From Planctomycetota bacterium (GTDB lineage: Bacteria > Planctomycetota > Phycisphaerae > Phycisphaerales > SM1A02), in the NCBI GenBank assembly GCA_009926815.1, contig RFOC01000017.1, positions 1 through 17,265 on the forward strand: 17,265 nucleotides of DNA. Reading direction: 5' to 3'. The translations under genes were made by a program, and so were the position numbers. Shown in pieces: positions 1 to 7,862 of this stretch. The first letter of the stretch is position 1; each line of letters opens with the position of its first letter. Below the pieces are notes generated by a model, which ran no database searches, was not told where the DNA came from, and saw nothing but the letters and a program-made list of their open reading frames with translations.

Positions 1-2228
1 GGCTTGCTGGCCTCGAGCGGGCCCATGTACATCTCGTACAGGCGGAAGGTGTCGGCGCCGTACTCGGCGATCACGTCATCGGGGTTGATGACGTTCTTCA
101 GGCTCTTGGACATCTTGGCCACCACCTGCGTGACCTCGCCGCCACCCTTCTCCACGAGACGGCCGTCGCGCTCCTCCACCTGGTCCACGGCCACCAGCGT
201 GCGATCGGACCGCTGGTACGCGTGGCTGGTGATCAGGCCCTGGTGGAAGAGCCGGGCGAAGGGCTCGGGCGTGCTCACGTGCCCGAGGTCGAACAGCATC
301 TTGTGCCAGAAGCGCGCATAGAGCAGGTGCAGCACCGCATGCTCGTTGCCGCCGATGTAGAGATCGACGCCGCGGCCCTTCCCATCCGGGCCGGTCATCC
401 AGTAGCGCTCGGCCTGGCTCGAGACGAAGCGGCCGGCGTTCATGGGATCGCAGTAGCGCAGGTAGTACCAGCACGAGCCCGCCCAGCCGGGCATGGTGTT
501 GGTCTCGCGGCGCACCCTGGCGCTCGCCGGCAGCACCGCGGGATCGATGCCCGCCTCGCCCGCGCTGACGTTCACCCACGCGGTGGCCTTGCCCAGCGGC
601 GGCAGCGGCGTGTCGCTCTCGATGGGCGCGTAGTCGGCCAGCTCGGGAAGCGTGAGGGGCAGCCTCGACTCGGCGATCGGGTGATGGAGTCCCTGCTCGT
701 CGAACACCACCGGGAACGGCTCGCCCCAGTAGCGCTGGCGGCTGAAGAGCCAGTCGCGCAGGCGGTAGTTCACGCGCCGCTTGCCCAGGCCAGCGGCCTC
801 GAGCCAGGCGATCACCGCGCGCTTCGCCTCGGCGGTCGGCGTGCCGTTGATGGAGATCGCCTTCGAGGCGCTGTGCACCGCCGTGCCCTCGCCGCTGGTC
901 GCCTTTTCGCCGGTCCAGGGCTCGCTCGCGATCTCCACCACCTGACGGATGGGCAGGTGGAACGCCTTGGCGAAGGCGAAGTCTCGCTCATCGTGCGCCG
1001 GCACCGCCATGATGGCGCCGGTGCCATAGCCCATGAGCACGTAGTCGGCGGTCCAGACCGGCATGCGCTCGCCCGTGGCGGGATTCACCGCGTGCAGGCC
1101 GGTGAAGCAGCCGGTCTTCTCCCTCGACTCCGCCTGACGATCGACGTCCGCCCGGTCGCGGCTGGCCTGGGCGTAGGCGACCAGCTTCGCGCGGGACGCC
1201 GCGTCGAGCGAGCCGGCGCCGCTCGCCACCGCCTGCACCAACGCGTGCTCCGGCGCCACCACCATGTAGGTGGCGCCGAAGAGCGTGTCGGGCCGCGTGG
1301 TGAACACGCGAAGCGCGCCGAAGCCCTCCACCGCGAAGTCGATCTCGGCGCCCTCGCTGCGGCCGATCCACTCGGCCTGCTGCACGCGGGTGCTCTCGGG
1401 CCACTCGACCAGCGCGAGATCCTCGAGCAGGCGGTCGGCGTAGGCGGTGATGCGGAACATCCACTGCTTCAGCGGCAGCCGCCTCACCGGATGGCCTCCA
1501 CGCTCGCTGCGACCGTCGATCACCTCCTCGTTGGCCAGCACGGTGCCCAGCTTCGGGCACCAGTTCACGGTCTGCTCGCCCAGGTAGGCCAGTCGACGCG
1601 TGTCGAGCCACCGCTGACGCTCGAGCGGCGAGCAGTCGCTCCATCGCCGCGTGCCGCCCGGCACCTCGATCGACGCGTCGCCGGCGGCCATGGCGCCTTC
1701 GAGCTCGGCGATGGGCCGCGCCTTCCCCGCCTTCGGGTCGTACCAGCTGCCGTAGGCCTGCAGCCAGATCCACTGCGTCCACTGCACGTAGCCCGGATCG
1801 ATGGTGCCGAACTCGCGGCTCCAGTCGTAGCAGAAGCCGAACCGCTTGAGCTGCCTGCGGAAGTTGTCGATGGCCTTGGTGGTGGTGACGCGCGGGTGCA
1901 CGCCGGTCTGCACGGCGTACTGCTCCGCCGGAAGGCCGAAGGCGTCCCAGCCCATGGGGTGCAGCACGTTGAAGCCGCGCATGCGCCTGAAGCGCGCCAC
2001 GATGTCCGTGGCCGTGTAGCCCTCCGGATGGCCCACGTGCAGTCCCGCCCCGCTGGGGTAGGGGAACATGTCGAGCACGTAGAACTTCGGCCGGCTGGCG
2101 TCGAAACCGGGATCGCCGGGGTTGCCCACGCGATACGCGCCATCGCGCTCCCACCGCGCCTGCCATGCGATCTCGATGCGGTCGGCCAGCGCGGCGTCGT
2201 AGCGGAATGGGGTGGACTCGTCGCCCAT
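1..2228 (-). CDS. leuS: Leucyl-tRNA synthetase (C-terminal end cut off by window)
   Basis: Charges tRNA-Leu with leucine in the cytoplasm (class I aminoacyl-tRNA synthetase). Reading leftward from ATG at 2228, 742 codons are open to the window edge. The catalytic signature PYPSGAGLHVGH (HIGH-type residues HVGH, about 64-67) is present, and KMSKS lies at about residues 705-709. The CP1 editing domain is recognisable from TTRPDTLFGATYMV and TGAIMAVPAHDERDF, so proofreading of mischarged tRNA is probably intact. NWCPKLGTVLANEEV is preceded by an insertion of several tens of residues, a style I associate with planctomycetes and some other phyla. The anticodon-binding C-terminus is outside the window. 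The start lies 21 nt after the folC stop, so the two are probably co-transcribed; no Shine-Dalgarno is seen, but a TAGCCT hexamer sits 10 nt upstream. The family call is very secure. Confidence 0.97.
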   Translation of the reverse strand, partial: MGDESTPFRYDAALADRIEIAWQARWERDGAYRVGNPGDPGFDASRPKFYVLDMFPYPSGAGLHVGHPEGYTATDIVARFRRMRGFNVLHPMGWDAFGLPAEQYAVQTGVHPRVTTTKAIDNFRRQLKRFGFCYDWSREFGTIDPGYVQWTQWIWLQAYGSWYDPKAGKARPIAELEGAMAAGDASIEVPGGTRRWSDCSPLERQRWLDTRRLAYLGEQTVNWCPKLGTVLANEEVIDGRSERGGHPVRRLPLKQWMFRITAYADRLLEDLALVEWPESTRVQQAEWIGRSEGAEIDFAVEGFGALRVFTTRPDTLFGATYMVVAPEHALVQAVASGAGSLDAASRAKLVAYAQASRDRADVDRQAESREKTGCFTGLHAVNPATGERMPVWTADYVLMGYGTGAIMAVPAHDERDFAFAKAFHLPIRQVVEIASEPWTGEKATSGEGTAVHSASKAISINGTPTAEAKRAVIAWLEAAGLGKRRVNYRLRDWLFSRQRYWGEPFPVVFDEQGLHHPIAESRLPLTLPELADYAPIESDTPLPPLGKATAWVNVSAGEAGIDPAVLPASARVRRETNTMPGWAGSCWYYLRYCDPMNAGRFVSSQAERYWMTGPDGKGRGVDLYIGGNEHAVLHLLYARFWHKMLFDLGHVSTPEPFARLFHQGLITSHAYQRSDRTLVAVDQVEERDGRLVEKGGGEVTQVVAKMSKSLKNVINPDDVIAEYGADTFRLYEMYMGPLEASK

Positions 2229-2249
2229 GAAGGCGGGCAGGCTACCGCG

Positions 2250-3746
2250 TCAGGCGCGGACCGCCTCGGCCTTCTCGCGCTCCTGCTGCAGCAGACGAAG
2301 CGTCTCACCCACCAGGTAGAAGCTGCCCGTGACCACGATGAGATCCTCGCGGCTCACCGCGCGGATGGCCAGCTCGAGCGCCTCGGGCAGCGTGCGAGCC
2401 ACCTGGCTCATCTTGCCGCTGCGCTCGGCGAACATCTTCTGCAGGTCCTCCGGAGCCGCGGCCCGAGGGGTGGTGCTGGCGCGGGTGAAGATCACCTTGT
2501 CGGCGCCCAGGTTCACCTTGTCCAGCATCACGCCCACGTCCTTGTCGGCGCAGCATCCGAAGATGCAGACCATGCTGTCGTAGGGCACGTGCGCGCCCAC
2601 GCACTTCATGAGGGTCTGCACGCTGATCGGGTTGTGGGCGCCATCCACCAGCACGCGGGGCCTGTCCCGCACCAGTTCCATGCGCCCCGGCACGCGGGTG
2701 TTGGCCAGGCCGCGGGCCACCTTGTCCTCGGGACACTCGAAGCCGCGGCTGCGGAGCACGTCGATGGCGGCCAGGGCCAGGCCGCAGTTGCTGCTCTGGT
2801 GCTCGCCGGGCAGCGGCACCGGGAGGTGCTCGAGCCGGCTGGTCTTGGTGTACAGGCACACGCGCGTGTGCGGGCCGAGGTCCTCGCTGGTGCAGAACCG
2901 GCTGCTGAACTCGATGTCCTTGTTCACCACGCGCAGGTCCGCACCCACCTTCTCGGCCACCTCGCGGAAGGCCTTGTCCACCTCGCTCGGCGGGTCGAAC
3001 ACCACGGCAGGCACGCCCTTCTTGAAGATGCCCGCCTTCTCGCGGGCGATGGCGCCCAGCGTGTTGCCCAGCAGCTTGGTGTGATCGAAGTCGATGGTGG
3101 TGACCACGCTCACCTCGGGCGTGATCACGTTGGTGCTGTCCAGGCGACCCCCCAGGCCCACCTCGATCACGGCGATGTCCACGGCCTCGTCGGCGAAGTG
3201 CTTCAGGGCCGCGGCCGTCATCACCTCGAAGAAGGTCGGCTCCTCCTCGGCCTTGATCGCGGCCTTGGCCACCTTCTTCATGAGCTCGGTGAAGGTGGGC
3301 TTGCCCACCATGCGGCCATTCACCAGGATGCGCTCGCGCACGTCGACGAGATGCGGGCTGGTGTACTCGCCCACCACGTAGCCGCAGGCCCGCAGCATGC
3401 TGGCGACCATGGCCACCGTGCTGCCCTTGCCCACGGTGCCCGCCACGTGCACCGTCTTCACCTGCTCGTGCGGGTTGCCCAGCTTGGCCAGCACGTTGCG
3501 CATGCGGTCCAGCTTGAACGCGTCATCGGAGTAGCGGACATGACGCTGACGCTCGATGTCCGTGCGCTCGTGGAGCCACCGAAGGGCCGCGTTGTAGTTG
3601 GCCAGGTCGGGCATCTTCGCCTTGGGCAGCGGCTTGGGCTCGGCAACGGAACTGGCGACGGCGGCTCGCGTTGCGGCCTTCGCGCCCCCCTGGTTCGACT
3701 TGCGAGCACCCTTCGACGCCGCCTTCGCTGCCTGAGCCCGTGCCAT
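2250..3746 (-). CDS. folC: Bifunctional dihydrofolate synthase / folylpolyglutamate synthase
   Basis: ATP-dependent ligase that adds glutamate to dihydropteroate and extends the folate polyglutamate tail; a cytoplasmic Mur-ligase-fold enzyme. The 498-residue protein shows the P-loop HVAGTVGKGST, then YTSPHL, EVGLGGRLDSTN, FDHTKLLGNT with REKAGIFKKG, and the C-terminal VDGAHNPISV, all in the usual order. The P-loop has Val where many homologues have Asn (GTNGKGS). The first 44 residues are an Ala/Lys/Arg-rich low-complexity extension ahead of the usual family start near MPDLANYNAALRWL (ATG at 3614). I chose ATG 3746 because a promoter (TTGAAT, 18 nt, TACGAT) ends 9 nt before it and the frame shows no disruption. 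leuS follows after 21 nt. Family call certain; the start is moderately certain. Confidence 0.95.
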   Translation of the reverse strand: MARAQAAKAASKGARKSNQGGAKAATRAAVASSVAEPKPLPKAKMPDLANYNAALRWLHERTDIERQRHVRYSDDAFKLDRMRNVLAKLGNPHEQVKTVHVAGTVGKGSTVAMVASMLRACGYVVGEYTSPHLVDVRERILVNGRMVGKPTFTELMKKVAKAAIKAEEEPTFFEVMTAAALKHFADEAVDIAVIEVGLGGRLDSTNVITPEVSVVTTIDFDHTKLLGNTLGAIAREKAGIFKKGVPAVVFDPPSEVDKAFREVAEKVGADLRVVNKDIEFSSRFCTSEDLGPHTRVCLYTKTSRLEHLPVPLPGEHQSSNCGLALAAIDVLRSRGFECPEDKVARGLANTRVPGRMELVRDRPRVLVDGAHNPISVQTLMKCVGAHVPYDSMVCIFGCCADKDVGVMLDKVNLGADKVIFTRASTTPRAAAPEDLQKMFAERSGKMSQVARTLPEALELAIRAVSREDLIVVTGSFYLVGETLRLLQQEREKAEAVRA

Positions 3747-3755
3747 AGGAACGGG

Positions 3756-3785
3756 ATCGTAGCGATTTGGGGGGTGGTGATTCAA
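3756..3785 (-). promoter_or_regulatory. folC promoter, near-leaderless
   Basis: On the minus strand TTGAAT (3785-3780) is followed after 18 nt by TACGAT (3761-3756), a good sigma-70-type pair. The -10 hexamer ends 9 nt before the folC ATG, which predicts a 5' leader of about 0-3 nt. No Shine-Dalgarno fits. It belongs to the TA(C/G)(C/G)(A/C)T set found ahead of every unit-leading gene here. Confidence 0.6.
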
Positions 3786-3849
3786 ATCCCCTCCCCCAAG
3801 CCCAGCATTGGCAGGCACTTGGGTGATCGGGCCGGGGAATGGGTTCGGC

Positions 3850-3855
3850 TACGCT
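3850..3855 (+). promoter_or_regulatory. -10 element of the LOG-family gene, leaderless
   Basis: TACGCT ends 6 nt before the ATG at 3862, so transcription would start at about the first base of the start codon. No clear -35 hexamer is seen at 16-18 nt and there is no Shine-Dalgarno. The call rests mainly on the same hexamer at the same distance before five other genes in this window. Confidence 0.5.
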
Positions 3856-3861
3856 TGCCGC

Positions 3862-4632
3862 ATGTCCAGCGACGAGGTCCGGCAGGCCCAGGGCGCGGAA
3901 TCCTGGCGAGCCCTTCGCATCATGAGCGAGTTCGTGGACGCCACGGACGCCATGGCCAACCTCGGACCCGCGGTCGCCGTGTTCGGCAGTGCTCGAACCC
4001 CGAGCGACACCCGCTACTGGTCCATGGCCGAGGCGGTGGGCAGCGGTCTGGCGAAGGCGGGCTTCGCGGTCATCACCGGCGGCGGACCCGGCATCATGGA
4101 GGCGGCGAACAAGGGCGCCATGGCCGCCGGGGGCCGAAGCGTGGGCCTCAACATCCTGCTGCCGCGCGAGCAGAAGCCCAACCCGTACCAGACCCTGTCG
4201 CTCGACTTCCGGTACTTCTTCATCCGCAAGCTCATGTTCGTGAAGAGCTCGGTGGCCACGGTGTGCCTGCCGGGCGGTTTCGGCACGCTGGACGAGCTCT
4301 TCGAGGCGCTCACGCTCATGCAGACCCTCAAGGCCACGCCCAAGCCGCTGGTGCTCATGGGCCGCGCCTTCTGGGAACAGATGGTGCAGTGGCTGCGCAA
4401 CGGACTGCTGGCCCAGCACGGCTACATCGGGGAGATCGACCTGAACCTCATGCACATCACGGATGATCCGGAGGAATGCGTGAGCCTGATCCGCGACGTG
4501 CACCAGGGCAAGCGCACCTGGGCGCCCCACCTGCCCCGCTTCCCCGAGGATCCGGGCACCGAGCTGGGCGAGGGCACGCGACTGGGCCTTCGCCGCCGAA
4601 CGGGCGAGGGCTTCGTGGCCGGCATGGAATGA
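3862..4632 (+). CDS. LOG-family Rossmann-fold protein (cytokinin-riboside phosphoribohydrolase-like, TIGR00730 type)
   Basis: 256-residue cytoplasmic protein of the LOG ('lysine decarboxylase-like') family. Members studied elsewhere hydrolyse the N-glycosidic bond of nucleoside 5'-monophosphates, releasing a base and ribose 5-phosphate; they are not lysine decarboxylases. The signatures are FGSAR (about 41-45), GGGPGIMEAANKGA (about 73-86) and the family motif PGGFGTLDE (about 137-145). GLNILLPREQKPNPY places it with the longer bacterial LOG type rather than the short plant-like type. ATG 3862 is preferred over a TTG at 3808 because it lies 6 nt after a TACGCT -10 element and starts the conserved region at the normal distance. 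It is divergent from folC and convergent with hrpB (4-nt gap). The true substrate cannot be told from sequence. Confidence 0.93.
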   Translation: MSSDEVRQAQGAESWRALRIMSEFVDATDAMANLGPAVAVFGSARTPSDTRYWSMAEAVGSGLAKAGFAVITGGGPGIMEAANKGAMAAGGRSVGLNILLPREQKPNPYQTLSLDFRYFFIRKLMFVKSSVATVCLPGGFGTLDELFEALTLMQTLKATPKPLVLMGRAFWEQMVQWLRNGLLAQHGYIGEIDLNLMHITDDPEECVSLIRDVHQGKRTWAPHLPRFPEDPGTELGEGTRLGLRRRTGEGFVAGME

Positions 4633-4636
4633 GCCG

Positions 4637-7135
4637 TCAGCGCCAGTCGTGGCGCGGATATCGGCGGCGAAGCTCGTTCCGCAGGCTGGGATAGAGCGTG
4701 GACCAGAAGTTGGCCAGATCGCTCGTCACCTGCAGCGGGCGCATGTTCGGCCCCAGGATCTCGAGCGTGACGGGCACGCGACCGCCCGCCACGGTCGGCG
4801 TGCGATCGAGACCGTAGAGCTGCTGGATGCGCGCCGCTCCGCGCGGCGGATGGCCGGGCTCGTAGCGAAGGCGAAGGGGGCGATGGCCACCCGGCAGCGG
4901 GAGCTCCGACGGTGCCATGCGCTCCACGAAGCGGCGATCCTCCTGTCCCAGCGCCTCGCGCACGGCGTGCAGGCACGGCAGGTCCTCGACCTGGCTGGCA
5001 CGGTGCATGCCGGAGCACAGCTCCAGGCGGATCACCTCGAGCTCATCGGCGGTGTAGGTGAGCAGACCCCGATCCGGGAACCATGCGGCCACGCACCGGA
5101 CCCGCGCGAGCCACTGCTCGACCTCCTCATCCCAGCCCCGCAGCGTGACCTCCCCCGCGTGCACCCGCTCGGCCAGGAGCCGCTCCGCCTCCGCACGATC
5201 CTCGGGCTGCGGTGGCCGCGACACGCTCTCGAAGGGCACGCCCTCGAAGTTCTCCGAGGTGACGCGCTCGACGGCACGCGCCTGCGGATTCCAGGCCAGC
5301 GCGTGCGTCCGGGTGAACCCGCCGGGCACGGCCTGCTGCAGCCATGCCTGTTCCACCGGCGTGGCCATGGAGAGGATCTGCGTGGCTGGATCCGCGGGAT
5401 TCTCGTCGGCCTGCAGGCAGACCAGGAAGCCCTGCCCCTGCGCCACGGAGCCGCGGTCGAGCACCGCCTTGCGCCGACCACCGGCGAGCAGGTGCGGTCG
5501 CTGCGCATCCGGCCGCCACGCCACCGCGTCGGGGAAGCCAGCCAGCATCGCCTGCGTGACCGCCGCCAGCGGCGCCGAGGCGTCATCGCCCGGCTTCGCG
5601 GCGCGCATGAGTCGCTCCGACGCCCGGAGCGCCTCGCGCGCGGCCTCCTCGTGGATCTGCACGCCGCGCGGCAGCGGACGGCCGGCGGCCAGGCGATCCA
5701 GCACGCGCTCGCGCACGATCAGGTCGCTCGGCGGATCGACCGGCTCCAGGCAGGCCAGCTTCGCCGCCGCATCGGCATGGCGAAGGAAGTCCCGCTCGGC
5801 GGCGATGGCCGCCCAGCGCGCCGCGCGACTGACGCACCCGAGACGTTCGGCGGCCAGCAGCATGGCCGCCACACGCGGCGGAGCGGGAAGTCGCGCCATG
5901 GCGCGGCCCTGTGGCGTCAGGTCCCCCTGCGCATCGATGGCTCCCAACCGCTCGAGCAGCCCCAGCGCCCGCGCCCAGGGCTCGGCGGGCGGCGGCTCGA
6001 TCCATGGGAAGTCGCGCACCGAACCCGAGATCGCCGCCACCTGCAGCGCCACGTCGCCCAGCTCGGCCCGGGCGATCTCCGGATCATCGAAGGCGGGTCG
6101 ACGCGCGTGATCCGTCTCGCTCCACAGGCGGATGCAGCGACCGGCGCTCACGCGTCCGGCCCGACCCGATCGCTGGTCCGCGGCCGCACGGCTGATCGGC
6201 TCCACGCGCAGCGCATCCACCGATCGCCGGGCATCGGATCGGTGCACGCGGGCGAGGCCACTGTCGACCACGCCGCGCACGCCGGGCACGGTGATGGAGG
6301 TCTGTGCCACGTTGGTCGCGACCACGATGCGGGGGCGTTCGGAGGACTCCAGCGCCTGATCCTGTTCCGCGGGGGGCATGGATCCGTGCAGTCGGCGAAG
6401 TTCCACCCCTCGGGCCTGCGGCAGCGCGCGAAGCGCCTCGAGGGTCCGCTCGATCTCGGCCGCGCCAGGCATGAAGACCAGCACGTCCCCCTGCACGGCG
6501 TGCACCAGTTCCGACGCGGCGCGCGCGGCGGCGGCGCACGGATCCTCGCCCGCTCGCGGTGCGGCATGACGGACCTCCACCGGATGCGCGCGGCCCGTCA
6601 CGTGCAGGCGCTCGGCACCCAGCTGCGCGGCCAGCCGCTCGGCGTCCAGCGTGGCGCTCATCACCACAAGTCTCAGGTCGGGGCGGGTGGCGGCCTGAAG
6701 CCTGCACGTGGCGGCCACCGCCAGGTCCGCCTGCAGGCTCCGCTCGTGGAACTCGTCCACCACCACCGTGCCCACCCCCCGCAGGGTGGCATCCTCCATC
6801 AGCATGCGGAGGAACACGCCCTCCGTCAGGAATCCGATCTCCGTGGCCTCGCTCCACGCGGCGTCGAATCGCGTGCGCCAGCCCACCCGTTCGCCAGGCC
6901 TGCTGCCCATCTCCGCGGCCACGCGCCGCGCCACCATGCGGGCCGCCAGCCGTCGCGGTTCCAGGACCAGCACGCGACCTGGCAGACCCGCCTCCAGCAC
7001 CAGCCGTGGCACCTGCGTGGTCTTGCCCGATCCAGTCTCCGCGGTCAGCACCAGGCGGGACGTCCGCCGAAGCGCATCCGCGATCTCCGCGGCACGCTCG
7101 CGCACCGGCAGCATGGCCTCGCCCTTCCGGTTCAT
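4637..7135 (-). CDS. hrpB: ATP-dependent RNA helicase HrpB (DEAH/RHA family)
   Basis: Superfamily 2 DExH-box helicase of 832 residues, close to the usual HrpB length. Walker A is ETGSGKTT (about 33-40), motif II is DEFH (127-130) followed by ERSLQADLA, the variant typical of HrpB, and motif III is SAT (160-162). Motif V lies at about 271-293 and motif VI QRSGRAGR at 321-328. The C-terminal region carries the HrpB_C signature, with LGPNMRPLQVTSDLANFW and a final RRRYPRHDW. ATG 7135 lies 4 nt after the stop of the upstream membrane gene; an alternative ATG at 7114 (MLPVRE) has AAGGG 9 nt upstream and fits the length of homologues equally well. Probably the third gene of the prepilin unit. Its role in bacteria is poorly defined; RNA remodelling is inferred from the family. 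Confidence 0.95.
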   Translation of the reverse strand: MNRKGEAMLPVRERAAEIADALRRTSRLVLTAETGSGKTTQVPRLVLEAGLPGRVLVLEPRRLAARMVARRVAAEMGSRPGERVGWRTRFDAAWSEATEIGFLTEGVFLRMLMEDATLRGVGTVVVDEFHERSLQADLAVAATCRLQAATRPDLRLVVMSATLDAERLAAQLGAERLHVTGRAHPVEVRHAAPRAGEDPCAAAARAASELVHAVQGDVLVFMPGAAEIERTLEALRALPQARGVELRRLHGSMPPAEQDQALESSERPRIVVATNVAQTSITVPGVRGVVDSGLARVHRSDARRSVDALRVEPISRAAADQRSGRAGRVSAGRCIRLWSETDHARRPAFDDPEIARAELGDVALQVAAISGSVRDFPWIEPPPAEPWARALGLLERLGAIDAQGDLTPQGRAMARLPAPPRVAAMLLAAERLGCVSRAARWAAIAAERDFLRHADAAAKLACLEPVDPPSDLIVRERVLDRLAAGRPLPRGVQIHEEAAREALRASERLMRAAKPGDDASAPLAAVTQAMLAGFPDAVAWRPDAQRPHLLAGGRRKAVLDRGSVAQGQGFLVCLQADENPADPATQILSMATPVEQAWLQQAVPGGFTRTHALAWNPQARAVERVTSENFEGVPFESVSRPPQPEDRAEAERLLAERVHAGEVTLRGWDEEVEQWLARVRCVAAWFPDRGLLTYTADELEVIRLELCSGMHRASQVEDLPCLHAVREALGQEDRRFVERMAPSELPLPGGHRPLRLRYEPGHPPRGAARIQQLYGLDRTPTVAGGRVPVTLEILGPNMRPLQVTSDLANFWSTLYPSLRNELRRRYPRHDWR
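4640..4655 (+). terminator. Possible hairpin at the LOG/hrpB convergent junction
   Basis: A perfect 6-bp stem, GCGCCA / TGGCGC, closes a 4-nt loop 8 nt after the LOG stop codon and within the last codons of hrpB. There is no T-run on either side, so it is not a classical intrinsic terminator. It could pause polymerase or protect 3' ends, or be chance in high-GC DNA. Confidence 0.25.
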
Positions 7136-7139
7136 GCGA

Positions 7140-7862
7140 TCACTTGGTCAGCAACCGCGTGCGAACGTCGTCCAGGAATCGGGTGATCTGGCCCTGCTCG
7201 CGCGGGGTGCTCGAGTCCTGCACCTCGCCCTCCCAGACGTCCATGAAGCGCGTCACGCCGCGATCGGTCATGGAACCGCTGCCGCGGGCGAAGCGCTCGC
7301 GCTGCCGCTCGCCGCGCTCGCCCTCCCGCTTCATGTCGGCCAGTCGCTCCTGGTCATTCTTGCCGCTGTCCTTGCCACCCACGCCGCGTTCCAGGATCCG
7401 CTGCCACTTCACCAGCCACTGGTCGATGTACTCGCCCCGCTTCGATGCCGGCAGGCCCATGTACTCGGATGCGCCCTGCGCCAGCGCGTCCTTCATCATG
7501 CCCTTCACGTTCTCCCGGAGCTGCTCGCGCGCGGGCTGGCTGAGCCCGGCCAGGAAGGCGGCCGCCGCGGCGCTCTCGGAGGGATCGAAGCCACGGAACC
7601 GGTCGGCGAATTCCGTCATGAAGCGGATCCGTTCCTCCAGCGGAAGCTTGGAGAAATCCTTGAGCGCCAGGTAGCCCAGCACGCCGTCCACGGGCGTGTC
7701 GAAGATGCTCGGCGGCGGACGGAAGCGGGCGGCCAGCCACCACCACGCACCGCCGCCCAGGAGCAGCGCCAGAAGCATCGCCGCCACCGTGGAAGCCGCG
7801 CGGCGCGTGTCGATCCGCTCCAGGCGCCATCGCCACGACTGCAGCCAGAGTGGCTCAACCAT
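7140..7862 (-). CDS. Membrane-anchored protein of unknown function
   Basis: I do not recognise this 240-residue protein. It has a short N-terminal segment with several Trp and Arg, one hydrophobic span at about residues 22-46 (VAAMLLALLLGGGAWWWLAA), and then a charged, mostly helical soluble region of about 190 residues. That region begins with PPPSIFDTPVDGVLGYLALKD and KLPLEERIRFMTEFADRF and ends in a very Arg/Glu/Lys-rich stretch (about 170-200), possibly coiled coil. Positive residues before the span suggest the N-terminus is cytoplasmic and the bulk faces the periplasm. ATG 7862 is chosen because a strong Shine-Dalgarno lies 5 nt upstream, and it overlaps the prepilin stop by 8 nt. This tight coupling suggests a role with the prepilin, such as an assembly or secretion accessory, but that is inference only. 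Confidence 0.8.
   Translation of the reverse strand: MVEPLWLQSWRWRLERIDTRRAASTVAAMLLALLLGGGAWWWLAARFRPPPSIFDTPVDGVLGYLALKDFSKLPLEERIRFMTEFADRFRGFDPSESAAAAAFLAGLSQPAREQLRENVKGMMKDALAQGASEYMGLPASKRGEYIDQWLVKWQRILERGVGGKDSGKNDQERLADMKREGERGERQRERFARGSGSMTDRGVTRFMDVWEGEVQDSSTPREQGQITRFLDDVRTRLLTK

Noticed and set aside
3780..3809. A TTCAAATCCC string that resembles a tRNA T-loop, possibly a tRNA remnant or att site
   Set aside because: The flanking bases do not form a T-stem, no acceptor or anticodon arm is present, and no integrase or duplicate is nearby. The A-rich bases are explained by the folC -35 element.
222..4466. A 1414-codon open frame on the plus strand, antisense to leuS and folC
   Set aside because: It is opposite two certain genes and then runs into the LOG gene in the wrong frame. 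The translation is Arg/His/Ala/Gly-rich with no domain, as expected for an antisense frame of high-GC coding DNA.
4649..7186. An 845-codon open frame on the plus strand, antisense to hrpB
   Set aside because: It mirrors hrpB almost exactly, has Arg/His/Gly-rich composition and no motif; HrpB on the other strand has every helicase motif.
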